The position numbers and the translations under genes were made by a program. A stretch of DNA of 64,000 nucleotides from the NCBI RefSeq assembly GCF_018729255.1, contig NZ_CP076063.1, positions 124,001 to 188,000 of the forward strand. The letters run 5' to 3'. The first letter of the stretch is position 1; every line of letters begins with the position of its first letter. Shown here piece by piece: positions 55,838 to 64,000 of this stretch. The notes below the pieces were generated by a model, which saw nothing but the letters and a program-made list of their open reading frames with translations, searched no databases and had not been told where the DNA came from. This DNA comes from Cupriavidus sp. EM10 (GTDB lineage Bacteria; Pseudomonadota; Gammaproteobacteria; Burkholderiales; Burkholderiaceae).

Positions 55838-56428
55838 TCAAGGCTGCCAGTGATCGGGGAGGCCATCGATAGCCTTACCAATGAACTCGTGCAGATCCAG
55901 AAGCGGCCAGTCCTTGTCGGCGAGGGATTCTTCGGCGATCTCCGCGCACAGTGCCGGCACATGATCGAAGCGGATCATCGGTGCGCCATCGATATAGATG
56001 ATCTTCGCGCGCTTCAACAGTTTCTGGTATCTCGCCGCCTGGGAGATCACGGTCTCCGGTGGATCTACGTGCTTGAACTCGTACCCTGGCTGGGCAAGCG
56101 CCGCGGCCATGGCGGCAAACTTGGGTCCGACCGTCTCCCAGTCGGAGGTCGTTGCCGCCAGCAGATTCAGGAAGTAGGGGATGTCCGATGCGGTGAGCGC
56201 GCGCCGCGACATCATTGAGACCGCGTTCTGGTCGGCTGGGCGGTGCTCGACGCGGCTATTCCAGATCGCGCTGAGCGTCGTGAACGCGGTGTCCTTGTCC
56301 GCAGAGTCCAGGCGAACAGGAGGCGTAGAAATGCCGCATTCTTCACATACGATAACTGCCTGGAGCCGGCCAGAGATGTAGGTCGGGGCGCCGTCGCAGT
56401 GGGCGCATTGGAGGAGGCCGCTGGGCAT
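55838..56428 (-). CDS. Lar-like N-terminal zinc finger protein
   Basis: 196 residues. The first 60 residues (LLQCAHCDGAPTYI, VIVCEECGIST, a later Trp-Asn-Ser-Arg) match the Lar restriction-alleviation zinc ribbon (CPFCGG...CxxCG...WNxR). The remainder is helical (PKFAAMAAALAQPGYEFKHV) and unrecognised. Lar proteins protect unmodified DNA from type I enzymes by boosting methylation. The neighbouring methyltransferase fits that theme. Confidence 0.65.
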   Translation of the reverse strand: MPSGLLQCAHCDGAPTYISGRLQAVIVCEECGISTPPVRLDSADKDTAFTTLSAIWNSRVEHRPADQNAVSMMSRRALTASDIPYFLNLLAATTSDWETVGPKFAAMAAALAQPGYEFKHVDPPETVISQAARYQKLLKRAKIIYIDGAPMIRFDHVPALCAEIAEESLADKDWPLLDLHEFIGKAIDGLPDHWQP

Positions 56429-56522
56429 GGGGAGAATCAGGATCGGGAAATGCCGGCATTATGCCTGCCCGCATCCTGTGCCCAACGGTCGGGCGCGACG
56501 GACTGTGCGAAAGGCGGCCGGG

Positions 56523-56768
56523 CTAAGGGACGTCGGTCGCCAGATAGTCCGCCGTCGTATTCAGGAGTTCCTGCAGCGCGGTGTCCTCGAAGCCCTGCAG
56601 GATTTCGGCATGGTCGCGCAGCGCGGCGCCAATCTGCCAGAATTCATTAAGCCAGTGGCCAGGCGGACCCATGGGGCCGCCCAGCTGCCCGGTGGCGATG
56701 GCACCGCGGATGGCAAGGACGGTTTCGGGTTCGGGGTATTCGCGTTCGTTGTCGTCGTGCTGCGTCAT
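56523..56768 (-). CDS. Small acidic hypothetical protein, 81 aa
   Basis: Start at 56768 (MTQHDDNEREYPEPETVLAI). Its ATGA start overlaps the stop of the methyltransferase gene, so translation is coupled. Contains GGPMGPPGHWLNEFWQIGAA. No family recognised. Small acidic partners of restriction-related enzymes are often DNA mimics, which is a speculation here. Confidence 0.55.
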   Translation of the reverse strand: MTQHDDNEREYPEPETVLAIRGAIATGQLGGPMGPPGHWLNEFWQIGAALRDHAEILQGFEDTALQELLNTTADYLATDVP

Positions 56769-58014
56769 TGTCGTTTGGGTTGAGTGGCCCATTGCATGGC
56801 CGGGTGCATCTGAAAGCCGTCGAACTGGCGGAACAGTTCGGCGGCACCGCGCGCGTATTGCAGGATCCATTCCGTTGCGATCCAGCGCCGACCTAACCTC
56901 TCGGCGGCCAGGCCGGTGCGAATCGTCCCGCCAAATGGATCAACCACAAGGTCGCCTGGCTGGGACAGGAACCGCGTGAAGAAGTCGGGGATGTCGGTAG
57001 GCTGCATGGCGCCGTGGGTCGGCAAGCCGAGTGCCTGGGCGGCACGGCGATAGGCGCGAGTGTCCGAGCAGCTGTGGCCGCGCTCGATGACGTTCCGAGG
57101 CAGCCGCCCGGCCGTCTGGTTGCCGAAGGCGCTCTGCCGAATGCGATAGGCGCCATCTCCGTACACAGCGTTGCGCTGCTCCCGCCGGCGGCGATCAGTC
57201 GCTGGTGCCGTTCGGTGTGGGCTTGGAGAATCTGGCGGTTATCGGCCCGCACGCAGGCGGGATCGTTTGTGAACCAGAGCACGGGCTCGTAAGCCGATGT
57301 GAGCTGGACATGTTCCACGCAGGCCCATCGCGTGGGCCCTGGCGGCTTGCTGTAGTTCACCCAGGGCACCCGGCCCATCAGCGACAGGCCGAGCCGGTCG
57401 TGCAATGCCAGCGTCAGGCGCTCGATATAGAGAGAGCGGGCCGGACTGCGCGGCTCGAAGATGTCGTTCGACACGTTGAGGACGATGCTACCGCCGGGCA
57501 CCAGCCCTGCAACGATGGGTTCGAGCGCCTCGCACAGGAAATCGACGTATTGCGCCTCGGCGGGATTGCCATAGGCGCGCGCCTGGCGCAGCGGGTAGGG
57601 TGGCGACGTGACGCACAGCGCAATCGGCTCGCCGAGGCCACGAAACACGTCTTCGTGGCGCGCCCACACGGCCATGCCGAGCGTGGTGCTGAAGGCGACC
57701 AGCCGCACGCCGTCAGCGGCGCGATCCAGCTCCTTCGTTACCGGCTGCGTCAGCTTCCAGAAGCCGGCGCGGTCGGCCACCCGCTCCACGATGCCCATGG
57801 ATTTCAATGTCTGTTGGTGCCAGCGAACAGCGCGCTTGAACGGGCTGTGCAGTGCGCCCGCGGCGCCGACCGGGATTCTGGCGGAAGCTTTGTCGGCGCC
57901 GATGCCGGCCGCAGTCGCGACTGCTTCGTACAGATGCGCGGTGGCGATGCCTTCGGGGGGCGCCTCGGCGAACGCCGCCGCGACGTGGCCAAACAGGCTC
58001 AGTCGATCCATCAC
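56765..58014 (-). CDS. Site-specific DNA methyltransferase (frameshift in read)
   Basis: An N-terminal HTH-like region of about 110 residues precedes motif IV, ALCVTSPPYPL, a target-recognition stretch, and, in a second frame, motif I-like VVDPFGGTIRTGLAAERLGR. One base added to CCC at 57181-57183 joins them to about 416 residues. TSPPY suggests amino-methylation (N4-cytosine or N6-adenine). No restriction enzyme is next to it, so it may be an orphan that shields the plasmid. ATGA overlaps both neighbours. Confidence 0.8.
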
Positions 58015-59132
58015 TTCGCTCCCCGCGCCAGTGCGCGTCCGCAGGCAGCGCCGACGTCGAGCGACGTCACCGGGAAGGCGTCATGGACCACCCCGTCCAG
58101 CAGCCGGCCGGAGGCCTTCTTCCCGACAGCGTGCATCACGGTCACTGGAAAGCTCCCTGCGTCGCGTGCGCGCATGAAATCTTCCCCGCACTCGAGCGGC
58201 ACGCCGTGCCTGTCGAGGCAGGTCCCGCCCGCGACCCATGTCTGCGCTTTGCTCACCCATTGCTGGAACGACGCGAACTCGCGGAATGTCGGTCTCCCCG
58301 TAGATCCGTCCACGACTGCCGTGTGCCAGTGCCCCCATTGCTTGAAGAGGTAGGGCACGCCGGCCGTCGCGCATTGGTCGCGCAGGGACCGCGCCCATGC
58401 CGGGTGCATCGGCCGGGCGCCGGCGGCGCTCTCACCTCCCACGATGATCCAGTCGAGGGCGCCCGGCTCGTAGTCGTTGCCGGACGTGTGCAACAGTTCG
58501 CCGGTCGCAGAGGAGAAAACGTCGACATGGCCGAGCAGCGGCTCCATCGAAAGGAACCGCGTCTTTGCCGGCGTGCGCAGCAGCTTGGGGATATCGCGAT
58601 CCGCTTCGGCCTGGTTCACGACCGTTGCACCGAGCCAGATATCGGCGGGCGCATTGCCGGCGATCCAAGTCGCCAGCCAAGGTACGAGCGGATTCTCTGC
58701 ACAATCGTCGCGCAGCATCAGCGTGTTGAACGCCTCGCCGAGCCGCTTCGTAGCGTTACCGATGCGCTTGGTCAGCACGAGTTTGTCCAGGTGCGGCGTC
58801 TGGCGCCAAACATCAAGCACGTCGATAAGCCATTCGATAGGGACGGCGGTATCGAACACGTCGGCCAGGCTTGCGCAGAAGACGCGCTGGCGGCGGCCGT
58901 GGACCGCAGCGAACGCGGCGTGAGCAGCGTTCCACCGAAACATTTTTCGCCAGTTGGCTGCGGAGGTGCGGCGGCGCGGCGCCCCTGGTCCCCAGTTCGG
59001 GGCAACGCCCCCGCCAAACCGTTGGTTGCGGGTTTCGGCATAGCAATGGTCGCAGCCTGGGCCTACCTTCTGGCAGCCTTCCCACGGGTTCCAGGTGTGG
59101 TCGGTCCACTCGATCTTCGTGTTTTCGCTCAT
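58011..59132 (-). CDS. Phage Gp37/Gp68-family (DUF5131) protein, radical-SAM-like
   Basis: Intact, 373 residues. N-terminus MSENTKIEWTDHTWNPWEGC and the Cys cluster GCQKVGPGCDHCYAE; later FLSMEPLLGHVD and WIIVGGESAAGARPMHPAW are typical of the family. The CxxxxxxCxxC-like motif suggests an iron-sulfur enzyme related to radical-SAM proteins, but its reaction is unknown. Starts the methyltransferase by ATGA overlap, suggesting a joint role, perhaps in base modification. Confidence 0.82.
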   Translation of the reverse strand: MSENTKIEWTDHTWNPWEGCQKVGPGCDHCYAETRNQRFGGGVAPNWGPGAPRRRTSAANWRKMFRWNAAHAAFAAVHGRRQRVFCASLADVFDTAVPIEWLIDVLDVWRQTPHLDKLVLTKRIGNATKRLGEAFNTLMLRDDCAENPLVPWLATWIAGNAPADIWLGATVVNQAEADRDIPKLLRTPAKTRFLSMEPLLGHVDVFSSATGELLHTSGNDYEPGALDWIIVGGESAAGARPMHPAWARSLRDQCATAGVPYLFKQWGHWHTAVVDGSTGRPTFREFASFQQWVSKAQTWVAGGTCLDRHGVPLECGEDFMRARDAGSFPVTVMHAVGKKASGRLLDGVVHDAFPVTSLDVGAACGRALARGAK

Positions 59133-59160
59133 GACTGTGCGTCCTCAAACATGTCGATCG

Positions 59161-59445
59161 TCAGGGGTCGCGCTCGGGCGCCTCGGTCGCAGGCGGTTGC
59201 GCTGCCTTGCATTTGATGCAGGTAGGGGGCACGGCGCCATACGGTAGCCAGCCACTCCGGCGCTTCATGCGCTTGGCCGTATGGCGCGGCTTGTGTCCGC
59301 ATAGCGCAAGGCCTGTGGCGAGGTCCACCAAATGCACTAGGTAGCCGCCTTTGGCTCGTGCGGCGATGGGCCGGCGGCCGATACTGACAAGCGACGGCGA
59401 CTCGGCTTCAGAGGGTATGTTTTCTCGTACGGTATGTTTTTCCAT
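59161..59445 (-). CDS. Small protein with Cys/His pairs, 94 aa
   Basis: Starts MEKHTVRENIPSEAESPSLV. Contains LALCGHKPRHTAKRMKRRSG and PTCIKCKAAQ, compatible with a small zinc knuckle. No good ribosome site; a GTATGTTTT repeat lies at its start. Located 28 bases before the Gp37/Gp68 gene. Confidence 0.5.
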   Translation of the reverse strand: MEKHTVRENIPSEAESPSLVSIGRRPIAARAKGGYLVHLVDLATGLALCGHKPRHTAKRMKRRSGWLPYGAVPPTCIKCKAAQPPATEAPERDP

Positions 59446-59508
59446 ATGGTCTGGCTGCGTATGGAGGCGCGGGGTGTTGGGTGCAACGCGCCGGGTTACC
59501 TCATCAGC

Positions 59509-59877
59509 CTATCGAGGCGGCAACGAAGTCAAGACTTGCGGCGTAATGCCGTAACGGTCGGCAGCAGCGCGGAGTTGCTCGGCGTCGATGCGACCTACGG
59601 TGATTGCCGTTAGCACCTCGCGGGCGAAACCGTGGAAAGCCTGCAGTTCGTTGCCGATGATTTCGCCGACGAAGAGGTAGAGCCCATCTGGCATCCTGCG
59701 TACGAGCGTTGTCTCCCGCGACATGCGCAGCAGCAACGATTCGGCCACATAGGGGCCAATCTGCAGATGCCGCTGCAGCAGCGCTACCGAGGCGGCGCGA
59801 AAGCGCTGGACCAGATCCAACGCACGGGCGTATTCCCGGTCAACCAGCGCTGCCGATGCGATATCAGGCGCCGTCAT
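59509..59877 (-). CDS. FtsK-gamma-like winged-helix protein
   Basis: 122 residues from ATG 59877. DREYARALDLVQRFRAASVA, then LLQRHLQIGPYVAESLLLRM, closely follows the FtsK gamma domain, which reads KOPS sites. The C-terminal 60 residues are helical. A stand-alone gamma-like domain implies a DNA-binding regulator. It overlaps the end of the DUF1173 gene by about 14 bases. Confidence 0.7.
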   Translation of the reverse strand: MTAPDIASAALVDREYARALDLVQRFRAASVALLQRHLQIGPYVAESLLLRMSRETTLVRRMPDGLYLFVGEIIGNELQAFHGFAREVLTAITVGRIDAEQLRAAADRYGITPQVLTSLPPR

Positions 59878-61089
59878 TGCTTCGGTTCGCGGTTGGCAGA
59901 CGGACGCTGGCGGCCGGACCGGCCTTGACGTCCCACTCGAGCAACGGGATGCCGGAGGCAAGGTAATGTGCTCGCTTCTCGGCAATTCGGGCGTCATAGT
60001 CTGCATTGCCGGACATGCCGAGGACCTCGATGACCACCTCCGGAGCTACATCGGTCAAGATGAAGTCCGGGTGAGCGGCAGCCCGGCCGATATGGCGCAG
60101 CGGCTTGCGAAACGCCCGACGCCCGGCGATCAGGTAATCGGCCATGGCGATTTCATGCGACGAGTCACACGGCACGAAATGGCTGTTGGTCAGCATCGCC
60201 GCGACGTCGGCCACCCGCAGATAGCCGCCCTTGGACATCTCTACCAGTAGGATTGCAACGCAGCGCTGGTCGTCTCTGCCCACGGCGGACAAGGCGCTGC
60301 CAAACGAACTCTGCAGGCGCGCATAAAGGTCCGCATTGAGGAAATAGCGTTGCCGGCTCTGTCGCAATACGAGTTTGCCGCCGTACTGTGAGGGTTCGTG
60401 GGATTCAAGCTGGCCGATGACGATGCCACGCGGGTTGCCGGCGGCCGTGGGGGTGAGCCGGGCCTGCCAAGCGTCGAACTCGGCAAGGATTTCCGCTTTG
60501 CGACTGGGATCCCATCGCTGAACGATGTGGAGCAAACCGTCGGCAGACGTGCCGTTGATCCGGCATCCCGCAAGTTCGGCGGTCAGTTGTGACCAGCAAG
60601 CAGTCCAACCGCGATAGCCGGTTCCGGGCCACACGTTCAGCCCGGCCTGCTCCCAGGCATACTCAAGGAACGCCAGCAGCCCGGCGGAGCGCCGCTGGGG
60701 CTTGCTGCTTTGGCCCTGCGCAGACCGCTGGACGGTCGCCGCTGGCGTACGCGTGCTGACGCTCAGCGCTACCCGAGCCGGATGTCATGATGGCCGTCCT
60801 TGAGCCGGAAGGCATCGAGGTTATCGGTCGGCCCCGACTTGGCCAGCGTCTGCCGGTTGAACGGGCAGGCCGCCGCGTGTTGGTGCGCCTGTTCTGGCCA
60901 TCGGGCAAGCAGAAAAATGTCCCGGTGGCGGCGGATCACGAGCTTCGGCCTGGGCCGTTGCGTGCCGCACCCGCATTCAGCAAAGCCTTGGATTTTCTTG
61001 GCGCGCTCGAGGTGGCGCGCGTAGCGGCCAGGGTCGTCCAGTACATCGTCCAGTGGGAACTCGTTCCCGCCAATCCGCACGGTGATCAT
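59864..61089 (-). CDS. DUF1173-family protein (frameshift in read)
   Basis: N-terminus MITVRIGGNEFPLDDVLDDP, then the Cys/His cluster FAECGCGTQRPRPKLVIRR and HQHAAACPFNRQ. One base added to CCC at 60772-60774 leads to VALSVSTRTPAATVQRSAQG and NVWPGTGYRGWTACWSQLTA, and the C-terminus includes HPDFILTDVAPEVVIEVLGM, a pattern reminiscent of the restriction-endonuclease-like D...ExE core. About 408 residues. DUF1173 is common on proteobacterial plasmids and has no known function. Confidence 0.72.
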
Positions 61090-61100
61090 AGGTTTCCTCT

Positions 61101-62561
61101 CTAGACGCCGGCTTCACGGAACATCGTGTACAGGTCGCGGCGGATCTCGCTTACATCCAGTACGTGCTTGGCGCGCGTCATGGCGACGTAGAGCAGCCGC
61201 ATTTCTTCGGGCGCCATGGTCAGCTTCCCGTCGTCGCCATTCTTGAATTTGAAATCCCCGGCTAGTTGCACCCGATCCCACTCGAGGCCCTTGGCACGGT
61301 GGATAGTCGAGACGATGTAGTCGGCTTCGGCTTCGCGCGAGACGCGGGTGAGGATCAGCCGCAGGTAGTCCACGCCTTCGTTGTCGATCAGCGTGACCAG
61401 CGGTTTGAGATCGCGGCCAGCGAAAGACTCTGCGTATTCCTGCACCTCCTCCCACGTCTCGAAGAGGGCAAGCGTGGCCGGATACCCGATGCGCTGGCCG
61501 CGCATGAGCTGCTCGGCCCCGTCTGCAAAGGCCCGCAGTTCGTCGACGTTGGCGCGCACCGCGACGCGATCGCCGCGGCCGATACCTTGGGCGAGGTGAG
61601 TCAGGACCGTAGCGTTTTTTCGGCACAGGACCGCGTCGAACCGTTCTTGCCCGAGGGCGGACTCGTGCAGGATGCGGGAAGCGACTCCGTCCTGGCCGCG
61701 CACGGGCGTGTCTTCGTCCATCAGCGCGAGGACACGACTGGCCAACTGTGCGATCGCAGGCCCGAATCGGAACGACTCGGTCAGGGCGCATTCCGGCGCG
61801 CGGATATGGTCCATGGCATTCACCGCGCCGCGCCATTCGTAGATCTGCTGGTAGGGATCACCGACGTAAATGACCTGGCACTGCTGGGCGCGCAGCACAG
61901 AGAGCATCAAGCCGTCGGCGTCCTGCGCTTCATCGAACAGGATGAAGTCGGCGCCGATGCGGGGCCTGCTGAGTTGCCAGAGTTTTACGTACGTATCGTG
62001 ACCGATTGCCGAAGGCGCGGCCGGATCGAGGTATTCCGACCAGAGACGTTTCACCGAAGGCAGGAGGGCTTCGCGCAGGTGCTCGGCTTCCTCGTCCTTC
62101 ACGATCGCGTCGACCGGGATGTGCCATGCCAGCGGCTCGGCCTGGGCCGACCGGCAAAAGCGGGCTGCCCCGTCCATCACCATGCGTGCGACCTTGCTCG
62201 GGCTCAGCTCCAGATCCTTGCCGATCGTCGTCGGCAGGCGCAGCTTGCCGAAGCCGTAGCGCAGCGCCAGTTGGTGGGGCGGCTCGACGGGATTGCGCAG
62301 CTTGCGGGTGATCTCCGGGCGTGTGCCGCTATATGCAAGGGAGTGCACGGTGCGGCAGCGCGTGTTCTGCGGAAACTTGCGGGCCGCCTCGTTGGCGATC
62401 TCCTTGTTGAATGCGAGGTAGAGGCCGCGCGCGCGGCCGCGGGCTTCTGCGGCCATGCGCAACGTCGATGTCTTGCCAGCGCCGGCGTAGGCTTTGACCT
62501 TGACGGGGCCACCGCCGCGGACCGTTTCCACAACCTGTTCCTGCTCAGTGGTCGGCGTCAT
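61101..62561 (-). CDS. UvrD/Rep-like superfamily 1 helicase
   Basis: Intact, 486 residues. Walker A AYAGAGKTSTL, motif II ILFDEAQDAD, motif III YVGDPYQQIYEWRGA, motif V STIHRAKGLEWDRVQ, motif VI LLYVAMTRAKH. Shorter than UvrD, like plasmid and phage-defence helicases. Its ATG at 62561 overlaps the stop of the upstream gene by ATGA, and DUF1173 starts 11 bases after it. It differs in sequence from the helicase at 10615. Confidence 0.85.
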   Translation of the reverse strand: MTPTTEQEQVVETVRGGGPVKVKAYAGAGKTSTLRMAAEARGRARGLYLAFNKEIANEAARKFPQNTRCRTVHSLAYSGTRPEITRKLRNPVEPPHQLALRYGFGKLRLPTTIGKDLELSPSKVARMVMDGAARFCRSAQAEPLAWHIPVDAIVKDEEAEHLREALLPSVKRLWSEYLDPAAPSAIGHDTYVKLWQLSRPRIGADFILFDEAQDADGLMLSVLRAQQCQVIYVGDPYQQIYEWRGAVNAMDHIRAPECALTESFRFGPAIAQLASRVLALMDEDTPVRGQDGVASRILHESALGQERFDAVLCRKNATVLTHLAQGIGRGDRVAVRANVDELRAFADGAEQLMRGQRIGYPATLALFETWEEVQEYAESFAGRDLKPLVTLIDNEGVDYLRLILTRVSREAEADYIVSTIHRAKGLEWDRVQLAGDFKFKNGDDGKLTMAPEEMRLLYVAMTRAKHVLDVSEIRRDLYTMFREAGV

Positions 62562-63007
62562 GCCATCTCCAAAGCGACTTGCTCGGGCATGTTCGCGAGG
62601 ACGCGGCGCCGCACTTCCAGCGTGCGGGCGCGAAGCACCTCGTCGCGTCGTGCGGCCTCGCCACTGATGTTGTCTACGATGTAAGCGAAATAGAACGCGG
62701 TGGTGGGGCCTGTCCATGCCAGCCACTTGGCGCGGACTTCGGCTCGCTGCTCTGCGGTCAGAGAGAAGTAGACCGCGCGTTTCTGCCGCCAGACACGGGC
62801 CTGGAGGTCACGCGTGGACGCTTCGAGCCGGTCCGAACGTCGCTGCCGGCGCGCCAACTCGTCATCAGCAGAATGCTGCTCGGCGGCGACATGCTCGGCG
62901 AAGAGCGGGTACCGCTCGCGCTCACGCTGCTGTTTGCGAGCGAAGGCGGCTTGGCGGCGGGTATTGAAGTTGATGGGGGAGTGGCGTCCGAATCGGGTGA
63001 ATCGCAT
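62558..63007 (-). CDS. Hypothetical basic helical protein heading the operon
   Basis: 149 residues from ATG 63007 (MRFTRFGRHSPINFNTRRQA). Mostly charged helix (FARKQQRERERYPLFAEHVA, RRQRRSDRLEASTRDLQARV), followed by a segment with Trp and Tyr. No family recognised. Ends in an ATGA overlap with the helicase gene, so it is translationally coupled and may be a partner. Confidence 0.6.
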   Translation of the reverse strand: MRFTRFGRHSPINFNTRRQAAFARKQQRERERYPLFAEHVAAEQHSADDELARRQRRSDRLEASTRDLQARVWRQKRAVYFSLTAEQRAEVRAKWLAWTGPTTAFYFAYIVDNISGEAARRDEVLRARTLEVRRRVLANMPEQVALEMA

Positions 63008-63164
63008 GGCGGCTAAGGTAAATGGGTCTAGGACCAAGATACCGGGGCCACATCGAAGTCAAGGCCGCCGGCGGGCGAAGTTCGCCGCCAAACATTTTCA
63101 AGGTAGAGAAGCGGGCGTAGGCCGCGAAAGGGATAGAATTTCGTGCGCCTTTTACCGAAAACCC

Positions 63165-63374
63165 ATGTCCCAAGTCACTACATCGATGGCCCGCGAGGTG
63201 TCGCTCGGCAACCGCCCGAAGAACGAGCCGCAGTTCATTGCCCCAGGCGAGCCGCAATATGGCGAGATTGCGCGGTTGGACGCGTTTATCTTCAAGCGCT
63301 ACCTGGACCGCGTGTTCTGGCATCCGCGGCCCGACGTTCTGCGGTTTGAGGTTCGGGCGAACCCCTCTCCGTAG
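63165..63374 (+). CDS. Small hypothetical protein, 69 aa
   Basis: Starts MSQVTTSMAREVSLGNRPKN, continues GEIARLDAFIFKRYLDRVFW and ends EVRANPSP. Protein-like composition. It runs away from the minus-strand operon and is followed nine bases later by another short gene. No family recognised. Confidence 0.5.
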   Translation: MSQVTTSMAREVSLGNRPKNEPQFIAPGEPQYGEIARLDAFIFKRYLDRVFWHPRPDVLRFEVRANPSP

Positions 63375-63383
63375 GGAGCATCT

Positions 63384-63687
63384 ATGACGTCGTTGCAATC
63401 GTGGGAAGGGCGAAGGCGAGGTTTGGTTCGCGGAAGATGCCGTCCCGACGCGGTGGGACTACGTCGCCATTACAGAGAGTACCGACGGGCTTGGGCGCCT
63501 GCAGCGGGAAAAAGCCAAAGCTGACGGCCGGCTTCCCGAAGACTATGTGCCTTTCGTCGGGGACGGTCCCGTGCAGGACTATTCCAATCTGGAGAACCCA
63601 GAAGAGGTCGAGCAACGTCGCTGGGCCGTGGTGAATCGCCTCCGTGAGGCAAATCGTCTCGCCCGGCACGCCGCAGGGAAGCGGTAG
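63384..63687 (+). CDS. Small hypothetical protein, start disturbed by indel
   Basis: The long frame ending at 63687 reads GEVWFAEDAVPTRWDYVAIT and later YSNLENPEEVEQRRWAVVNR, a convincing acidic helical protein, but has no start of its own. ATG 63384 reaches it if two bases are added to the GGG run near 63403-63405 (giving MTSLQSWGKGEGEVWF). About 100 residues. Function unknown. Confidence 0.45.
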
Positions 63688-63852
63688 GCGTCGTGGTGTT
63701 GTAGGTTGTCGGAAGGCGAGGTAAGATTCGTCCGATTCTCCGCGCTACTGCGCATCGACACCTGCCGGCGTACCGGCCATCTGCTTTTCTTCCACCCATT
63801 GGGGCTTTTGTCCCCATTGGGGCATGGCTCCATCTTCCGTATCGGAGCCACC

Positions 63853-64000
63853 ATGTCCATTACCCACGCTCGTTCCACCTCCTTCGCTCTTGTTGCGCTG
63901 GTGGTCATTCTGTTCGTTGCGCTGTTCTTCATCGTTACGACACCGCAGCTTGCTCTTCTGTATGTCCAACTGAGCGCCTTGGCGCCAATGGCCCTTTTGG
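63853..64000 (+). CDS. Membrane protein, N-terminal part, cut by window edge
   Basis: ATG at 63853 after CGGAG. MSITHARSTSFALVALVVIL, then FVALFFIVTTPQLALLY, forms a signal anchor or transmembrane helix; no stop before the right edge. Function not visible from this part. Confidence 0.5.
   Translation, partial: MSITHARSTSFALVALVVILFVALFFIVTTPQLALLYVQLSALAPMALL

Noticed and set aside
57205..58353. Plus-strand open frame of about 380 codons
   Set aside because: Antisense to the methyltransferase; rich in Arg, His and Ala as expected of a GC-rich shadow.
57852..59216. Plus-strand open frame of about 450 codons
   Set aside because: Antisense to the Gp37/Gp68 gene and methyltransferase, whose motifs are clear on the minus strand.
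61266..62684. Plus-strand open frame of about 470 codons
   Set aside because: It is the antisense of the UvrD-like helicase, lacks a ribosome site and has shadow-type composition.
1952..63687. Widespread pseudogenes or programmed frameshifts
   Set aside because: The breaks are nearly all single missing bases in short runs without consistent slippery heptamers, stimulatory structures or accompanying stops, so base-calling deficits explain them better.
1..64000. tRNA, rRNA or insertion sequence
   Set aside because: No cloverleaf, rRNA-like stretch or DDE transposase with terminal repeats was recognised on either strand.

Overview
The window looks like most of the backbone of a large conjugative plasmid, or a plasmid-like integrative element, from a high-GC proteobacterium, most likely in the Burkholderiales (Ralstonia, Cupriavidus or Burkholderia type). 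The reasons are GC-rich codon use, the mixture of VirB, DUF4400, DUF1173 and Pil gene families, and the absence of chromosomal housekeeping genes, rRNA or tRNA. The assignment rests on gene families only; no database search was possible.

Layout. 1-1.4 kb: end of another block, including a gene running off the left edge. 1.8-4.2 kb: a tyrosine recombinase and a divergent coiled-coil DNA-binding protein with palindromic core sites between and beside them, like the tnpS/tnpT resolution module of Tn4651-type Tn3 transposons, but with no transposase. 4.2-5.6 kb: RES/Xre toxin-antitoxin pair. 6-10.4 kb: replication and partition core (rep, parB, parA) with a candidate antisense RNA beside rep. 10.6-12.4 kb: UvrD-like helicase with a repeat-rich upstream region. 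12.6-24.1 kb (minus strand): conjugation genes ending in TraD, a TraI-like protein, VirB6, B5, B4, B3, B2 and B11. 24.5-28.1 kb (plus): VirB8, B9, B10 and a VirB1-like enzyme. 28.1-40.0 kb (plus): type IVB pilus operon of the R64 kind (PilL, N, O, P, Q, R, S, V). 40.0-44.3 kb (minus): a lipoprotein, small membrane proteins, an FlhC-like regulator and a coiled-coil protein. 44.9-48.8 kb (plus): a probable leading region with SSB, a Toprim primase and small genes, each preceded by a strong hairpin. 48.9-50.7 kb (minus): ParM/ParR with a centromere-like repeat array. 51.7-54.8 kb (plus): a recombinase with a Fis-like tail, an unknown gene, HU and a possible TraB-like membrane protein. 54.9-63.0 kb (minus): a tightly packed operon with nuclease, Lar-like protein, DNA methyltransferase, Gp37/Gp68-family protein, winged-helix protein, DUF1173 and a second UvrD-like helicase. 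63.2-64 kb: small plus-strand genes, the last running off the right edge.

How it fits together. Rep with its possible counter-transcript, ParAB and ParMR would maintain the replicon; RES/Xre would punish its loss. The VirB/TraD machine would move DNA and the type IVB pilus would bring cells together. The SSB/primase block and the methyltransferase/nuclease/Lar block would act on incoming DNA or host restriction.

An important caveat: about 25 otherwise complete genes are broken by frameshifts, and nearly every one is repaired by adding one base to a run of identical bases (usually G or C). I read these as under-called homopolymers, not decay, and annotate the genes over their full spans.
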